A DNA stretch of 5,192 nucleotides from Kiritimatiellia bacterium. Its GTDB lineage: Bacteria; Verrucomicrobiota; Kiritimatiellia; RFP12; UBA1067. This document shows, piece by piece, positions 1 to 5,192 of this stretch (positions within the stretch are counted from its first letter, which is position 1; each line of letters starts with the position of its first letter). The notes beneath the pieces were generated by a model, which searched no databases, was not told where the DNA came from, and worked only from the letters and a program-made list of their open reading frames with translations. The stretch is from NCBI GenBank assembly GCA_017936245.1, contig JAGBFY010000572.1, positions 1 through 5,192 on the forward strand. The letters run 5' to 3'. Both the position numbers and the translations under genes were made by a program.

Positions 1-1314
1 CCTTCCCGCGCCACGATCACCAACATGGGCGCAGAGCTCGGCGTCACGACGAGCGTGTTCCCGTCCGACTCCGTCACCAAGCAGTTCCTCGCCGCCCAGG
101 GGCGCGCAAAGGACTGGGTGGAGCTTGTCGCAGACAAGGGTGCCACTTATGACGATACCGTCACTATCGACCTTTCGAAGATTGAACCGCTCATGGCAGC
201 GCCCCATTCGCCTGGCAATATCGTCACGGTGAAGAAGATGAAGGGTACGAAGGTCAACCAGATCATGATCGGCTCCTGCACGAACTCTTCCTACCGCGAC
301 ATCCGCACCGTCGCTCTCGCCCTCAAGGGCAAGCATGTTGCAGACGATGTCGAGGTCGGCATCGCCTGCGGTTCGCGCCAGGTGGTGAATATGCTCGCCG
401 CCGACGGATCGCTCGCGATTCTGGTCAAAGCAGGTTGCCGCATCCTTGAGAACGCTTGCGGTTTCTGCATCGGCGCTCACATGAGTCCGCGCACCGGCGC
501 AGTCTCCCTCCGTACGAACAACCGCAACTTCGAGGGCCGCAGCGGCACGAAGAGTGCGCAGGTGTATCTCGTCTCCCCTGAAACCGCCGCCGCAAGTGCG
601 CTTACGGGCAAAGTTGAGGATCCTCGCAAGAAGCCCGTCGCCGCCGTTCCCGCGCCGAAGAAGTTCCCGATAGACGATGAGATGTTCCTTTACCGCAAGA
701 CCGCACGCAAGGGCGTAAAGGGCACGGAGATAGTCCGCGGACCGAACATCGCCCCTGTTCCGAAAGGCGTGCCGCTTGCAGAGTCTCTCAAGGCCGTCTG
801 CGCCATCAAGGTCGAGGACAAGATCACGACCGACCACATCATGCCGGCAGGTGCGCGTCTCAAGTTCCGTTCGAACATCCCTGAGTACGCGAAGTTCGTT
901 TTCGAGCCGTGCGATCCGAAGTTCCACGACAACTGTCTTGCGAACGTGAAGGCGGGCCTTGCGAACGTGATCGTCGCAGGCGAAAGCTACGGACAGGGTT
1001 CGAGCCGCGAACACGCCGCGCTCTGTCCGATGTACCTTGGAGTGAAGGCGGTTCTCGCCAAGTCGATCGAACGCATCCATCGCGCGAACCTGATCAACTT
1101 CGGCATCGTGCCGTTCATCTTCGACAATGCGAAGGACTACGATTCGCTCAAGGCCGGAGAGAAGCTTGAATTCGCCGACATCCGCAAGGCGGTTGAAGGC
1201 GACGGCAAGGTTACTGTTAAGGCCGGAGGCAGGACGTTCACCGCGACCACTTCTCTTTCGGACCGCGAAAAGGAACTGATTCTTGCGGGCGGACTTCTCG
1301 CTTCGCTCAAGTAA
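1..1314 (+). CDS. acn: Aconitate hydratase, Aquifex-type (5'-truncated by the window edge)
   Basis: Aconitase catalyses citrate/isocitrate interconversion in the TCA cycle, in the cytoplasm, using a [4Fe-4S] cluster. The reading frame is open from base 1, so the gene starts before the window; the internal Met at 25 is not the start, because it sits inside the conserved ATITNMGAE segment. Of the 437 residues visible (numbered from base 1), the three cluster cysteines are Cys93 in IGSCTNSS and Cys153/Cys156 in ACGFCIGAH. The substrate-binding NRNFEGR segment follows at about 174-180. The swivel domain carries TTDHIMPAG (about 276-284) and GESYGQGSSREHAAL with the catalytic Ser at 334 and Arg336. 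The TTDHIMPAG and SSREHAALCPMYLGVKAV blocks with a short spacer resemble the roughly 640-residue Aquifex-type enzymes more than mitochondrial aconitase or AcnB, so about 200 N-terminal residues are missing. The codons favour C/G third positions, as in a well-expressed gene. A homoaconitase or isopropylmalate isomerase role is less likely, since those are usually split into two subunits or differ in these motifs. Confidence 0.95.
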   Translation, partial: PSRATITNMGAELGVTTSVFPSDSVTKQFLAAQGRAKDWVELVADKGATYDDTVTIDLSKIEPLMAAPHSPGNIVTVKKMKGTKVNQIMIGSCTNSSYRDIRTVALALKGKHVADDVEVGIACGSRQVVNMLAADGSLAILVKAGCRILENACGFCIGAHMSPRTGAVSLRTNNRNFEGRSGTKSAQVYLVSPETAAASALTGKVEDPRKKPVAAVPAPKKFPIDDEMFLYRKTARKGVKGTEIVRGPNIAPVPKGVPLAESLKAVCAIKVEDKITTDHIMPAGARLKFRSNIPEYAKFVFEPCDPKFHDNCLANVKAGLANVIVAGESYGQGSSREHAALCPMYLGVKAVLAKSIERIHRANLINFGIVPFIFDNAKDYDSLKAGEKLEFADIRKAVEGDGKVTVKAGGRTFTATTSLSDREKELILAGGLLASLK

Positions 1315-1316
1315 CC

Positions 1317-1323
1317 GGAAGGG
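1317..1323 (+). promoter_or_regulatory. Ribosome binding site of the methyltransferase gene
   Basis: The sequence GGAAGGG lies 5 nt before the ATG at 1329 and 2 nt after the aconitase stop codon. It is a purine-rich Shine-Dalgarno match that supports ATG 1329 as the start. Because it occupies the short space between two genes, ribosomes finishing the aconitase could re-initiate here. Confidence 0.6.
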
Positions 1324-1328
1324 TTCAA

Positions 1329-2354
1329 ATGGCTGACATCCTTTTTTCAGGCTGCCGCAGCGGAAGGTTTCCGCTTGAGTATGCCCGGAAGCATCCAGAG
1401 GACAGCATAACCGTACACGCGTACGACTGCTATCAGGCGCGTAAGGTGTGCGAGGATAACGGAAGGCGCAGACGCAATGTCGAGGTCGTCTGCGCCGCCG
1501 GGTTGCCCGAAGGTGCGGTGTATTCCGAGGCGTTCTACTACGCGACTTCCAAGTTGGTGAGTGCCGAGCTTGAACTTGACACGCTTCAGGACATATATCT
1601 GCATCTCGCGGATGGTGCGCAGTTTACGACAGAGGGTGTTGAGCCGGATACGCTCGCCAAGGTCGGTTTCGGCAAGATTTCGAGCAGCAGGGCGTCTCGC
1701 CGGGCACCGGTGAAATGCGTCTGCATCAGGAAGGGTGAACTTAAGCGCATCCGTTCCTTTGCGGCGGAGTTTGAGGCATCCGTGCCAGGGGGCGAAAAGC
1801 TCAAGTTCATGTCCCTGCCCGGATGCTTCTGCCACAGGCGTCCGGACGAGGGCGGCCTTTCTCTCGCCGAGGTCGTCTCCAAGGAGATTGCGGAATCGGG
1901 ATTGGAAAAAGAAGGGTCTGTCCCCATCCTTGATATCGGGTGCGGATGCGGACTGGTCGGGCTTCTCGTGGCTGATGCGCTGCGCCGCAAGGGAGTGAAG
2001 GATTATCCTGCGGTGCTTGTCGATTCCCATTCGCGCGCGATTGCCGCCGCTAGGCACAATGCAGACGCGCTCGGTATCGGCGCAGAGTGCATTCTTTCCG
2101 ATACAGGTGTCGCTGATGGCCATCCGCTTCGCGGGAAGTTCAAGATTGCGCTTGCAAACCCGCCCTATTATGGAGAGGGGCGCATCGCCGATCTTTTTGC
2201 CGAAATAGCGGCCGCTTCGCTTGCGCCGGATGGCGTGTGCTGGATGGTGGCGAAGTCTCCGGACATAATAAAGGAGGCCTGCGGAAAGTTCTTCGGGAAG
2301 GTTGATGCACTGAAGCGTCGCGGATATACGGTTCTCCGTGCGCAGAAAGGTTAG
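1329..2354 (+). CDS. RsmC/RlmG-like class I SAM-dependent methyltransferase (probable rRNA guanine-N2 methyltransferase)
   Basis: This 341-residue protein is probably a cytoplasmic enzyme that methylates a guanine base of ribosomal RNA with S-adenosylmethionine. Residues 1 to about 145 look like a degenerate Rossmann domain without a proper SAM motif. Residues about 157-341 form the catalytic half: the linker KLKFMSLPGCF (compare the LPGVF of E. coli RsmC), then SAM-binding motif I LDIGCGCG (201-208), an acidic motif II residue at Asp232, the catalytic NPPY at 277-280, and a C-terminal ...GYTVLRAQ strand resembling the RsmC end. A duplicated domain with one dead copy and one NPPF/Y-bearing copy is the RsmC/RlmG architecture, and the length matches (about 340-380). 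Which rRNA position it modifies cannot be told from sequence, and a protein-glutamine or other N-methyltransferase of the MTS fold remains possible. It lies 14 nt after the aconitase gene and 5 nt before the next gene, so it is probably co-transcribed with both. Confidence 0.8.
   Translation: MADILFSGCRSGRFPLEYARKHPEDSITVHAYDCYQARKVCEDNGRRRRNVEVVCAAGLPEGAVYSEAFYYATSKLVSAELELDTLQDIYLHLADGAQFTTEGVEPDTLAKVGFGKISSSRASRRAPVKCVCIRKGELKRIRSFAAEFEASVPGGEKLKFMSLPGCFCHRRPDEGGLSLAEVVSKEIAESGLEKEGSVPILDIGCGCGLVGLLVADALRRKGVKDYPAVLVDSHSRAIAAARHNADALGIGAECILSDTGVADGHPLRGKFKIALANPPYYGEGRIADLFAEIAAASLAPDGVCWMVAKSPDIIKEACGKFFGKVDALKRRGYTVLRAQKG
2344..2350 (+). promoter_or_regulatory. Ribosome binding site of the racemase-like gene
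   Basis: AGAAAGG ends 9 nt before ATG 2360 and lies within the last codons of the methyltransferase, just before its TAG stop. The position supports ATG 2360 over the in-frame GTG codons further in (2402, 2408, 2411), which lack a comparable upstream purine tract. This matters because only the ATG start includes the signal-peptide-like segment. Confidence 0.5.
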
Positions 2355-2359
2355 TTCAT

Positions 2360-3478
2360 ATGACAGTAAGAGGTCTGTTCTGTGCGGCTGCTGCACTGAC
2401 GGTGTCCGTGGTGTTTTCGTCGGATCGTCCGGTTGGTGTGTTCGATTCCGGTACTGGCGGTCTCACTGTGCTCGAGAAACTGCTTACGGTGGATGAGTTC
2501 GACAATGCCACCGGTGAGCGCCGTTCGGATGGACGGCCTGATCTTGCATCTGAGAATTTCGTCTATTTCGGCGACCAGGCGAATATGCCGTATGGTCTTT
2601 ACGGCGCGAAGGGCAAGACGGACTTTCTCCGCGAACTCATTGTCCGTGATACGGAATTTGTGCTTGGAGAGAATGGGCATGCTCCATCCAAGATAGTCGT
2701 TATCGCCTGCAATACGGCCACGGCGTACGGGTTGGCCGCCTCGACGGAGGCTGCGAAGCCGAAGGGCGCCAAGGTCATCGGTGTTGTCAATGCAGGTGTG
2801 GAAGCTACGATGGATGCGTTGGATGTCAAGAAGGGCATTGCGCCATTTGCCGTCGGTGTGATCGCCACTCCGGGAACCATTGCGTCCGGAGTGTATGAGC
2901 GTACATTGCGTTCCGCGCTCGCCGAAAGAAATGTCGATTCCTGCGAAATCGTCAGTCGTGGCGGTATCGGGCTGGCTGAGGCTGTTGAGAACGACGAACC
3001 GGGTGTGAAGGATTGCGCACGGACGAATTTTGTTGCAATGGTCGAGTCATACCGTTCGCGTGGCGCCAAGGCACCGATAAGGGCTGTGATCCTTGGATGC
3101 ACCCACTATCCGTTTGTGCTGTCGGTGTTCAAGAAAACGTTGGCTGAGCTGCGCAATGATGTGCGTTATTCGGCGTTGCTTGCGGATGATCTCGTTTTCG
3201 TCGATCCTGCGGTCTATACGGCGGTGCAGTGCTACCGGTCGCTGAGGAAGGATGGCATCCTGAACCGGAAGGGGACGGGGACTCCGCGAATCCGTTCTTT
3301 CATGTCGGTAGGGCGTGATGGTCCTCTTTCCATGGATGTGAAATATGGCCGTCCTCTTGGATTGAAGGATATCGGTACGGAAATCGTTCCCATGACGCGC
3401 AAGACGATGTCCGCAGATTCAGTCAAACGCCTCTTCGAACTCCTTCCGGTCTCCAGCCGCGAGATATTCGGGAAATAA
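2360..3478 (+). CDS. Glutamate racemase (MurI)-family protein with a predicted signal peptide, insertion and C-terminal extension
   Basis: This 372-residue protein belongs to the cofactor-independent Asp/Glu racemase family. MurI makes D-glutamate for peptidoglycan with two catalytic cysteines, and both are here: Cys117 in ACNTAT and Cys247 in GCTHYP. The other family landmarks are present in order: GVFDSGTGGLTVLE (26-39, Asp29/Ser30), FGDQANMPYG (70-79), GVVNAG (141-146), ATPGTIASGVY (169-179) and RGGIGLAE (200-207). Three things differ from ordinary MurI (about 265-285 residues, cytoplasmic). The N-terminus MTVR plus a hydrophobic run to about residue 21 reads as a Sec signal peptide, with cleavage likely near VFSS/D. 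Roughly 20 polar residues are inserted at about 45-65. About 80 residues follow the usual end of the fold (about 290-372), with no motif I recognise. It may be an active exported racemase or a specialised paralogue; without the rest of the genome it is not possible to say whether it is the sole MurI. It starts 5 nt after the methyltransferase stop, suggesting co-transcription and coupling. Confidence 0.85.
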   Translation: MTVRGLFCAAAALTVSVVFSSDRPVGVFDSGTGGLTVLEKLLTVDEFDNATGERRSDGRPDLASENFVYFGDQANMPYGLYGAKGKTDFLRELIVRDTEFVLGENGHAPSKIVVIACNTATAYGLAASTEAAKPKGAKVIGVVNAGVEATMDALDVKKGIAPFAVGVIATPGTIASGVYERTLRSALAERNVDSCEIVSRGGIGLAEAVENDEPGVKDCARTNFVAMVESYRSRGAKAPIRAVILGCTHYPFVLSVFKKTLAELRNDVRYSALLADDLVFVDPAVYTAVQCYRSLRKDGILNRKGTGTPRIRSFMSVGRDGPLSMDVKYGRPLGLKDIGTEIVPMTRKTMSADSVKRLFELLPVSSREIFGK

Positions 3479-3565
3479 TATCAACAAGGCGGCTTTGGCG
3501 CAATGAGCCTGGTTACGTTGAAGTGATGATACAGTGTTCCATCTGTGATAGAGCCTCTCAAATGC
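3479..3565. other. Intergenic segment after the racemase-like gene, no clear terminator
   Basis: No gene is visible here. The best fold is an imperfect inverted repeat, AACAAGGC (3483-3490) with GCCTGGTT (3507-3514), one mismatch and a 16-nt loop; no T-run follows it, so I do not call it an intrinsic terminator. A second weak pairing, ACAG (3531-3534) with CTGT (3543-3546), is too short to support. Confidence 0.4.
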
Positions 3566-3598
3566 TTGATATCATTCAAGGTGAAAATATTGTATAAT
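3566..3598 (+). promoter_or_regulatory. Candidate sigma-70-type promoter of the metallophosphoesterase gene
   Basis: TATAAT (3593-3598) is a perfect -10 hexamer inside an AT-rich island that stands out from the GC-rich genes. The best -35 match, TTGATA (3566-3571), sits 21 nt upstream, longer than the usual 16-19, and nothing good occurs at 17 nt, so the -35 is doubtful. Transcription would start near 3605, giving a leader of only about 15 nt that begins almost at the Shine-Dalgarno. An inverted repeat CTTGA/TCAAG (3565-3569 and 3576-3580) overlaps the -35 area and could be an operator or chance. Confidence 0.55.
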
Positions 3599-3605
3599 TA
3601 AAAGC

Positions 3606-3611
3606 AAGGAG
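3606..3611 (+). promoter_or_regulatory. Ribosome binding site of the metallophosphoesterase gene
   Basis: AAGGAG is a near-consensus Shine-Dalgarno, 8 nt before ATG 3620. A second in-frame ATG occurs at 3626 but is 14 nt away, so 3620 is preferred; either start keeps the twin-arginine motif intact. Confidence 0.75.
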
Positions 3612-3619
3612 AATGGAAT

Positions 3620-5092
3620 ATGAATATGCAGAGAAGAAGTTTCATTGGTGCGGCGGGTGCATTCGCCGCTGTCGCCCCTAAAATCGGTTCTGCCGCACAG
3701 AAGATGGATCTCGGTCAGGAAAGGATGCGTTTCGGTGCGCTTTCCGATATCCATGTGGTTGCACCGGGGAAACAGCCGTATCTTGAAAAAGCTTTGCGCA
3801 AGCTTGATTCGTGGAAGGTTGATGGCGTTCTTGCCTGTGGAGATCTTGCGGACTACGGTCTTGAACAGGAACTTCAGATTCTTGCCGATGAGTGGTTCAA
3901 GGTGTTTCCTAACGGCAGATCCGCCGTCGATGGACGCCCTGTTGCGAACCTCATGCACTATGGCGACCATGACATGTCGCAGGCCTACTGGGATCGTCCG
4001 GAGGCCAGGGCTGCATGGCCTGATCCGGAAGCCCGCAAGCGCGGAATCATCTTCGATGGCGATCGCAAGGCCATATGGGAGAGGTGCTTCAAGGAGCCAT
4101 GGGCTCCAATCCAGCTCAAGACGGTGAAGGGCTACGATTTCGTTCTTTCGCACTTCACGCGCGGTGAACCTACTAACAAGTACGGTCACAACACCCCAGG
4201 GCTCGAGGAGTTTTTCGCGTCGCACAAATTTGATTCGAAGAAGCCTTTCTTCTATTCCCAGCATCGCGTGATGCGCGGAACCGTGCTTGGTCCGACGGCG
4301 GCGAACCTTGACGAGGGCAAGAGCACGAAACTCTTCTCCAAGTATCCGAATCTCATGGCGTTCTGCGGACATTGCCACATCTCGGCATCATCGGAAAAGA
4401 ACATTTGGCAGGGTGCGTTCACCTGTGTGCAGGTGCCGTCCCTCAGATACTGCTGCACGATGGGAGGGCGTGAAAACGGATATTGCACAAGGGACCGGGT
4501 GCCGCCCTCACCACCGAAGCCGGTGAAGACAATGGGGCAGCACGCTTCCGGCCAGACGAATCAGGGGCTGCTCTGCATCGTTTACGACAAGGCAGTGGTT
4601 ATCCGCCGCTGGGAGTTCAGGCACGATGTCCAGCTTGGGCCGGACTGGGTTGTTCCGTTCGAGTCCTTCTCGATGCCCATTGAGAAGAAGCCATTCTCGT
4701 ACGACGTGCGCAAGGATACTCTTCCCGTTCCGCAGTTCGCCAAGGGTGCAAAGATCAAGCTTTCGCGGACCATGAGCAAGGACCGTTCGGGCGCGTCGCA
4801 CAATATGCGGGTCGTGGAGTTTCCTCCTGCGCTCAATCCTCGTGCCAACGATTATGAGGTTACGGTGGAGCTTCAGCAGGGCGATGTGGAACGCGTGCTT
4901 GTCCAGAAGCGTGTGTTCTCGCCTCGCTATCTCTACGGAGAGTCGATGGAGACGGAACCGGTGAAGTGCCTGATTACGCCTGAAGAGGTGCCTAATGGCT
5001 GGATCGTGCGCTATGTCGTGCGACCTGTGAATGCATTCGGTGTCAAAGGCGATCCAATTGCGACTCCGTTCGCACTTGCGAAAAACCGCTGA
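3620..5092 (+). CDS. Tat-exported calcineurin-like metallophosphoesterase
   Basis: This 490-residue protein is a predicted dinuclear-metal phosphoesterase acting outside the cytoplasm; its substrate is unknown. The N-terminus has a twin-arginine motif, QRRSFIG (Arg5-Arg6), then a weakly hydrophobic Ala/Gly-rich stretch to about residue 20 and a likely cleavage region near GSAAQ (23-27). The calcineurin-like motifs follow in order: SDIH (Asp43, His45), GDLAD (Asp75, Asp78), GDHD (115-118), a lone His at 215 in YSQHR, and GHCH (His251, His253). The third motif is normally GNH(D/E); here the metal-ligand Asn is Asp116, which is unusual. Six cysteines lie between 249 and 289 (249, 252, 269, 278, 279, 289), so disulfides are plausible after export. 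Residues from about 340 form a separate C-terminal region rich in alternating hydrophobic residues, perhaps a beta-sandwich, which I cannot assign. Its own promoter-like sequence and the 141-nt gap suggest it is not in the upstream operon. No partner gene is visible downstream. Confidence 0.85.
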   Translation: MNMQRRSFIGAAGAFAAVAPKIGSAAQKMDLGQERMRFGALSDIHVVAPGKQPYLEKALRKLDSWKVDGVLACGDLADYGLEQELQILADEWFKVFPNGRSAVDGRPVANLMHYGDHDMSQAYWDRPEARAAWPDPEARKRGIIFDGDRKAIWERCFKEPWAPIQLKTVKGYDFVLSHFTRGEPTNKYGHNTPGLEEFFASHKFDSKKPFFYSQHRVMRGTVLGPTAANLDEGKSTKLFSKYPNLMAFCGHCHISASSEKNIWQGAFTCVQVPSLRYCCTMGGRENGYCTRDRVPPSPPKPVKTMGQHASGQTNQGLLCIVYDKAVVIRRWEFRHDVQLGPDWVVPFESFSMPIEKKPFSYDVRKDTLPVPQFAKGAKIKLSRTMSKDRSGASHNMRVVEFPPALNPRANDYEVTVELQQGDVERVLVQKRVFSPRYLYGESMETEPVKCLITPEEVPNGWIVRYVVRPVNAFGVKGDPIATPFALAKNR

Positions 5093-5107
5093 TCATGATG
5101 TGCTCAC

Positions 5108-5124
5108 ATCCGCAAAGGGCGGAT
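5108..5124. repeat. Small inverted repeat after the phosphoesterase gene
   Basis: ATCCGC and GCGGAT form a perfect 6-bp stem with a 5-nt loop (AAAGG), 15 nt after the stop codon. No T-run follows, so termination is uncertain. It overlaps and would compete with a 5-bp hairpin, GATGT/ACATC (5097-5101 and 5106-5110), and is followed by ATTGC/GCAAT (5123-5127 and 5140-5144). Confidence 0.4.
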
Positions 5125-5148
5125 TGCATTATAGATGCGGCAATGAAA

Positions 5149-5163
5149 TATTGTGACACAATA
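5149..5163. promoter_or_regulatory. 15-bp palindrome, possible operator
   Basis: TATTGTGACACAATA is a perfect palindrome with 7-bp arms about one central base. It lies in AT-rich non-coding DNA. Its odd-centred symmetry and length fit the binding site of a dimeric regulator, perhaps for a gene beyond the window edge, but I recognise no specific regulator and it could also form a small RNA hairpin. Confidence 0.35.
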
Positions 5164-5170
5164 ACGGTAG

Positions 5171-5192
5171 GGCGCGTTGTCCCCAACGCGCC
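5171..5192. repeat. Perfect GC-rich hairpin at the window edge (REP-like repeat or terminator)
   Basis: GGCGCGTTG (5171-5179) and CAACGCGCC (5184-5192) pair perfectly around a TCCC loop, giving a 9-bp, strongly stable stem. It begins 78 nt after the phosphoesterase stop. The window ends exactly at the last paired base, so a following T-run or a longer repeat unit cannot be seen. It could be the terminator of the phosphoesterase gene or one copy of a dispersed palindromic repeat; the preceding GTAG and the very regular arms make a dispersed element plausible. Confidence 0.55.

Noticed and set aside
25..27. ATG at 25 as the start of the aconitase gene
   Set aside because: The open frame continues to base 1 and encodes conserved aconitase residues before this Met, so the gene is truncated by the window.
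1347..2396. A 349-codon open frame on the - strand opposite the methyltransferase gene
   Set aside because: Its translation is rich in Arg and His with no recognisable motif, and it covers a + strand gene with clear SAM and NPPY motifs. It is a by-product of the GC-rich codon pattern.
3483..3514. Possible terminator after the racemase-like gene
   Set aside because: The stem has a mismatch, a 16-nt loop and no following T-run.
3572..4378. A 268-codon open frame on the - strand opposite the phosphoesterase gene
   Set aside because: No family motif or ribosome binding site is apparent, and the + strand frame has Tat and metallophosphoesterase motifs across the same bases.
4364..4378. CGHCH in the phosphoesterase matches the CxxCH haem-c attachment pattern
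   Set aside because: It coincides exactly with the GHxH metal motif expected at this point of the fold; no other cytochrome feature is present.
3585..5154. The 9-mer AAATATTGT occurs both before the phosphoesterase gene (about 3585-3593) and after it (about 5146-5154)
   Set aside because: It is short and AT-rich, and the surrounding bases differ, so it is not support for flanking direct repeats or an insertion.

Overview
This is a GC-rich, gene-dense bacterial window with four genes, all on the + strand. It starts inside a gene for an Aquifex-type aconitase (only the C-terminal two thirds are present). After that come an RsmC/RlmG-like two-domain rRNA methyltransferase and a glutamate-racemase-family protein that appears to carry a signal peptide. 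After a 141-nt gap with its own promoter-like sequence comes a calcineurin-like metallophosphoesterase with a twin-arginine (Tat) signal. The window closes with about 100 nt of non-coding DNA rich in inverted repeats, ending in a perfect 9-bp-stem hairpin.

The organism cannot be named from the sequence alone. The Aquifex-type aconitase, the Tat-exported phosphoesterase with an 'RRSFIGAAGAFA' leader and the exported racemase-like protein fit a Gram-negative bacterium. They would suit the PVC group (Verrucomicrobiota/Kiritimatiellota/Lentisphaerota), but this is an inference of low to moderate confidence.

Layout: the aconitase ends at 1314, the methyltransferase (1329-2354) starts 14 nt later, and the racemase-like gene (2360-3478) starts 5 nt after that. 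The spacing suggests one transcript and probably translational coupling, although the three functions (TCA cycle, rRNA modification, amino-acid racemisation) do not form an obvious pathway. The phosphoesterase (3620-5092) looks like a separate unit: it has a consensus TATAAT and a strong Shine-Dalgarno directly upstream.

I do not see a complete new system (no CRISPR array, mobile element, toxin-antitoxin pair or RNA gene). The points most worth checking are the exported, enlarged racemase-like protein, the Asn-to-Asp change in a metal-binding motif of the phosphoesterase, and the palindromes in the 3' non-coding segment.
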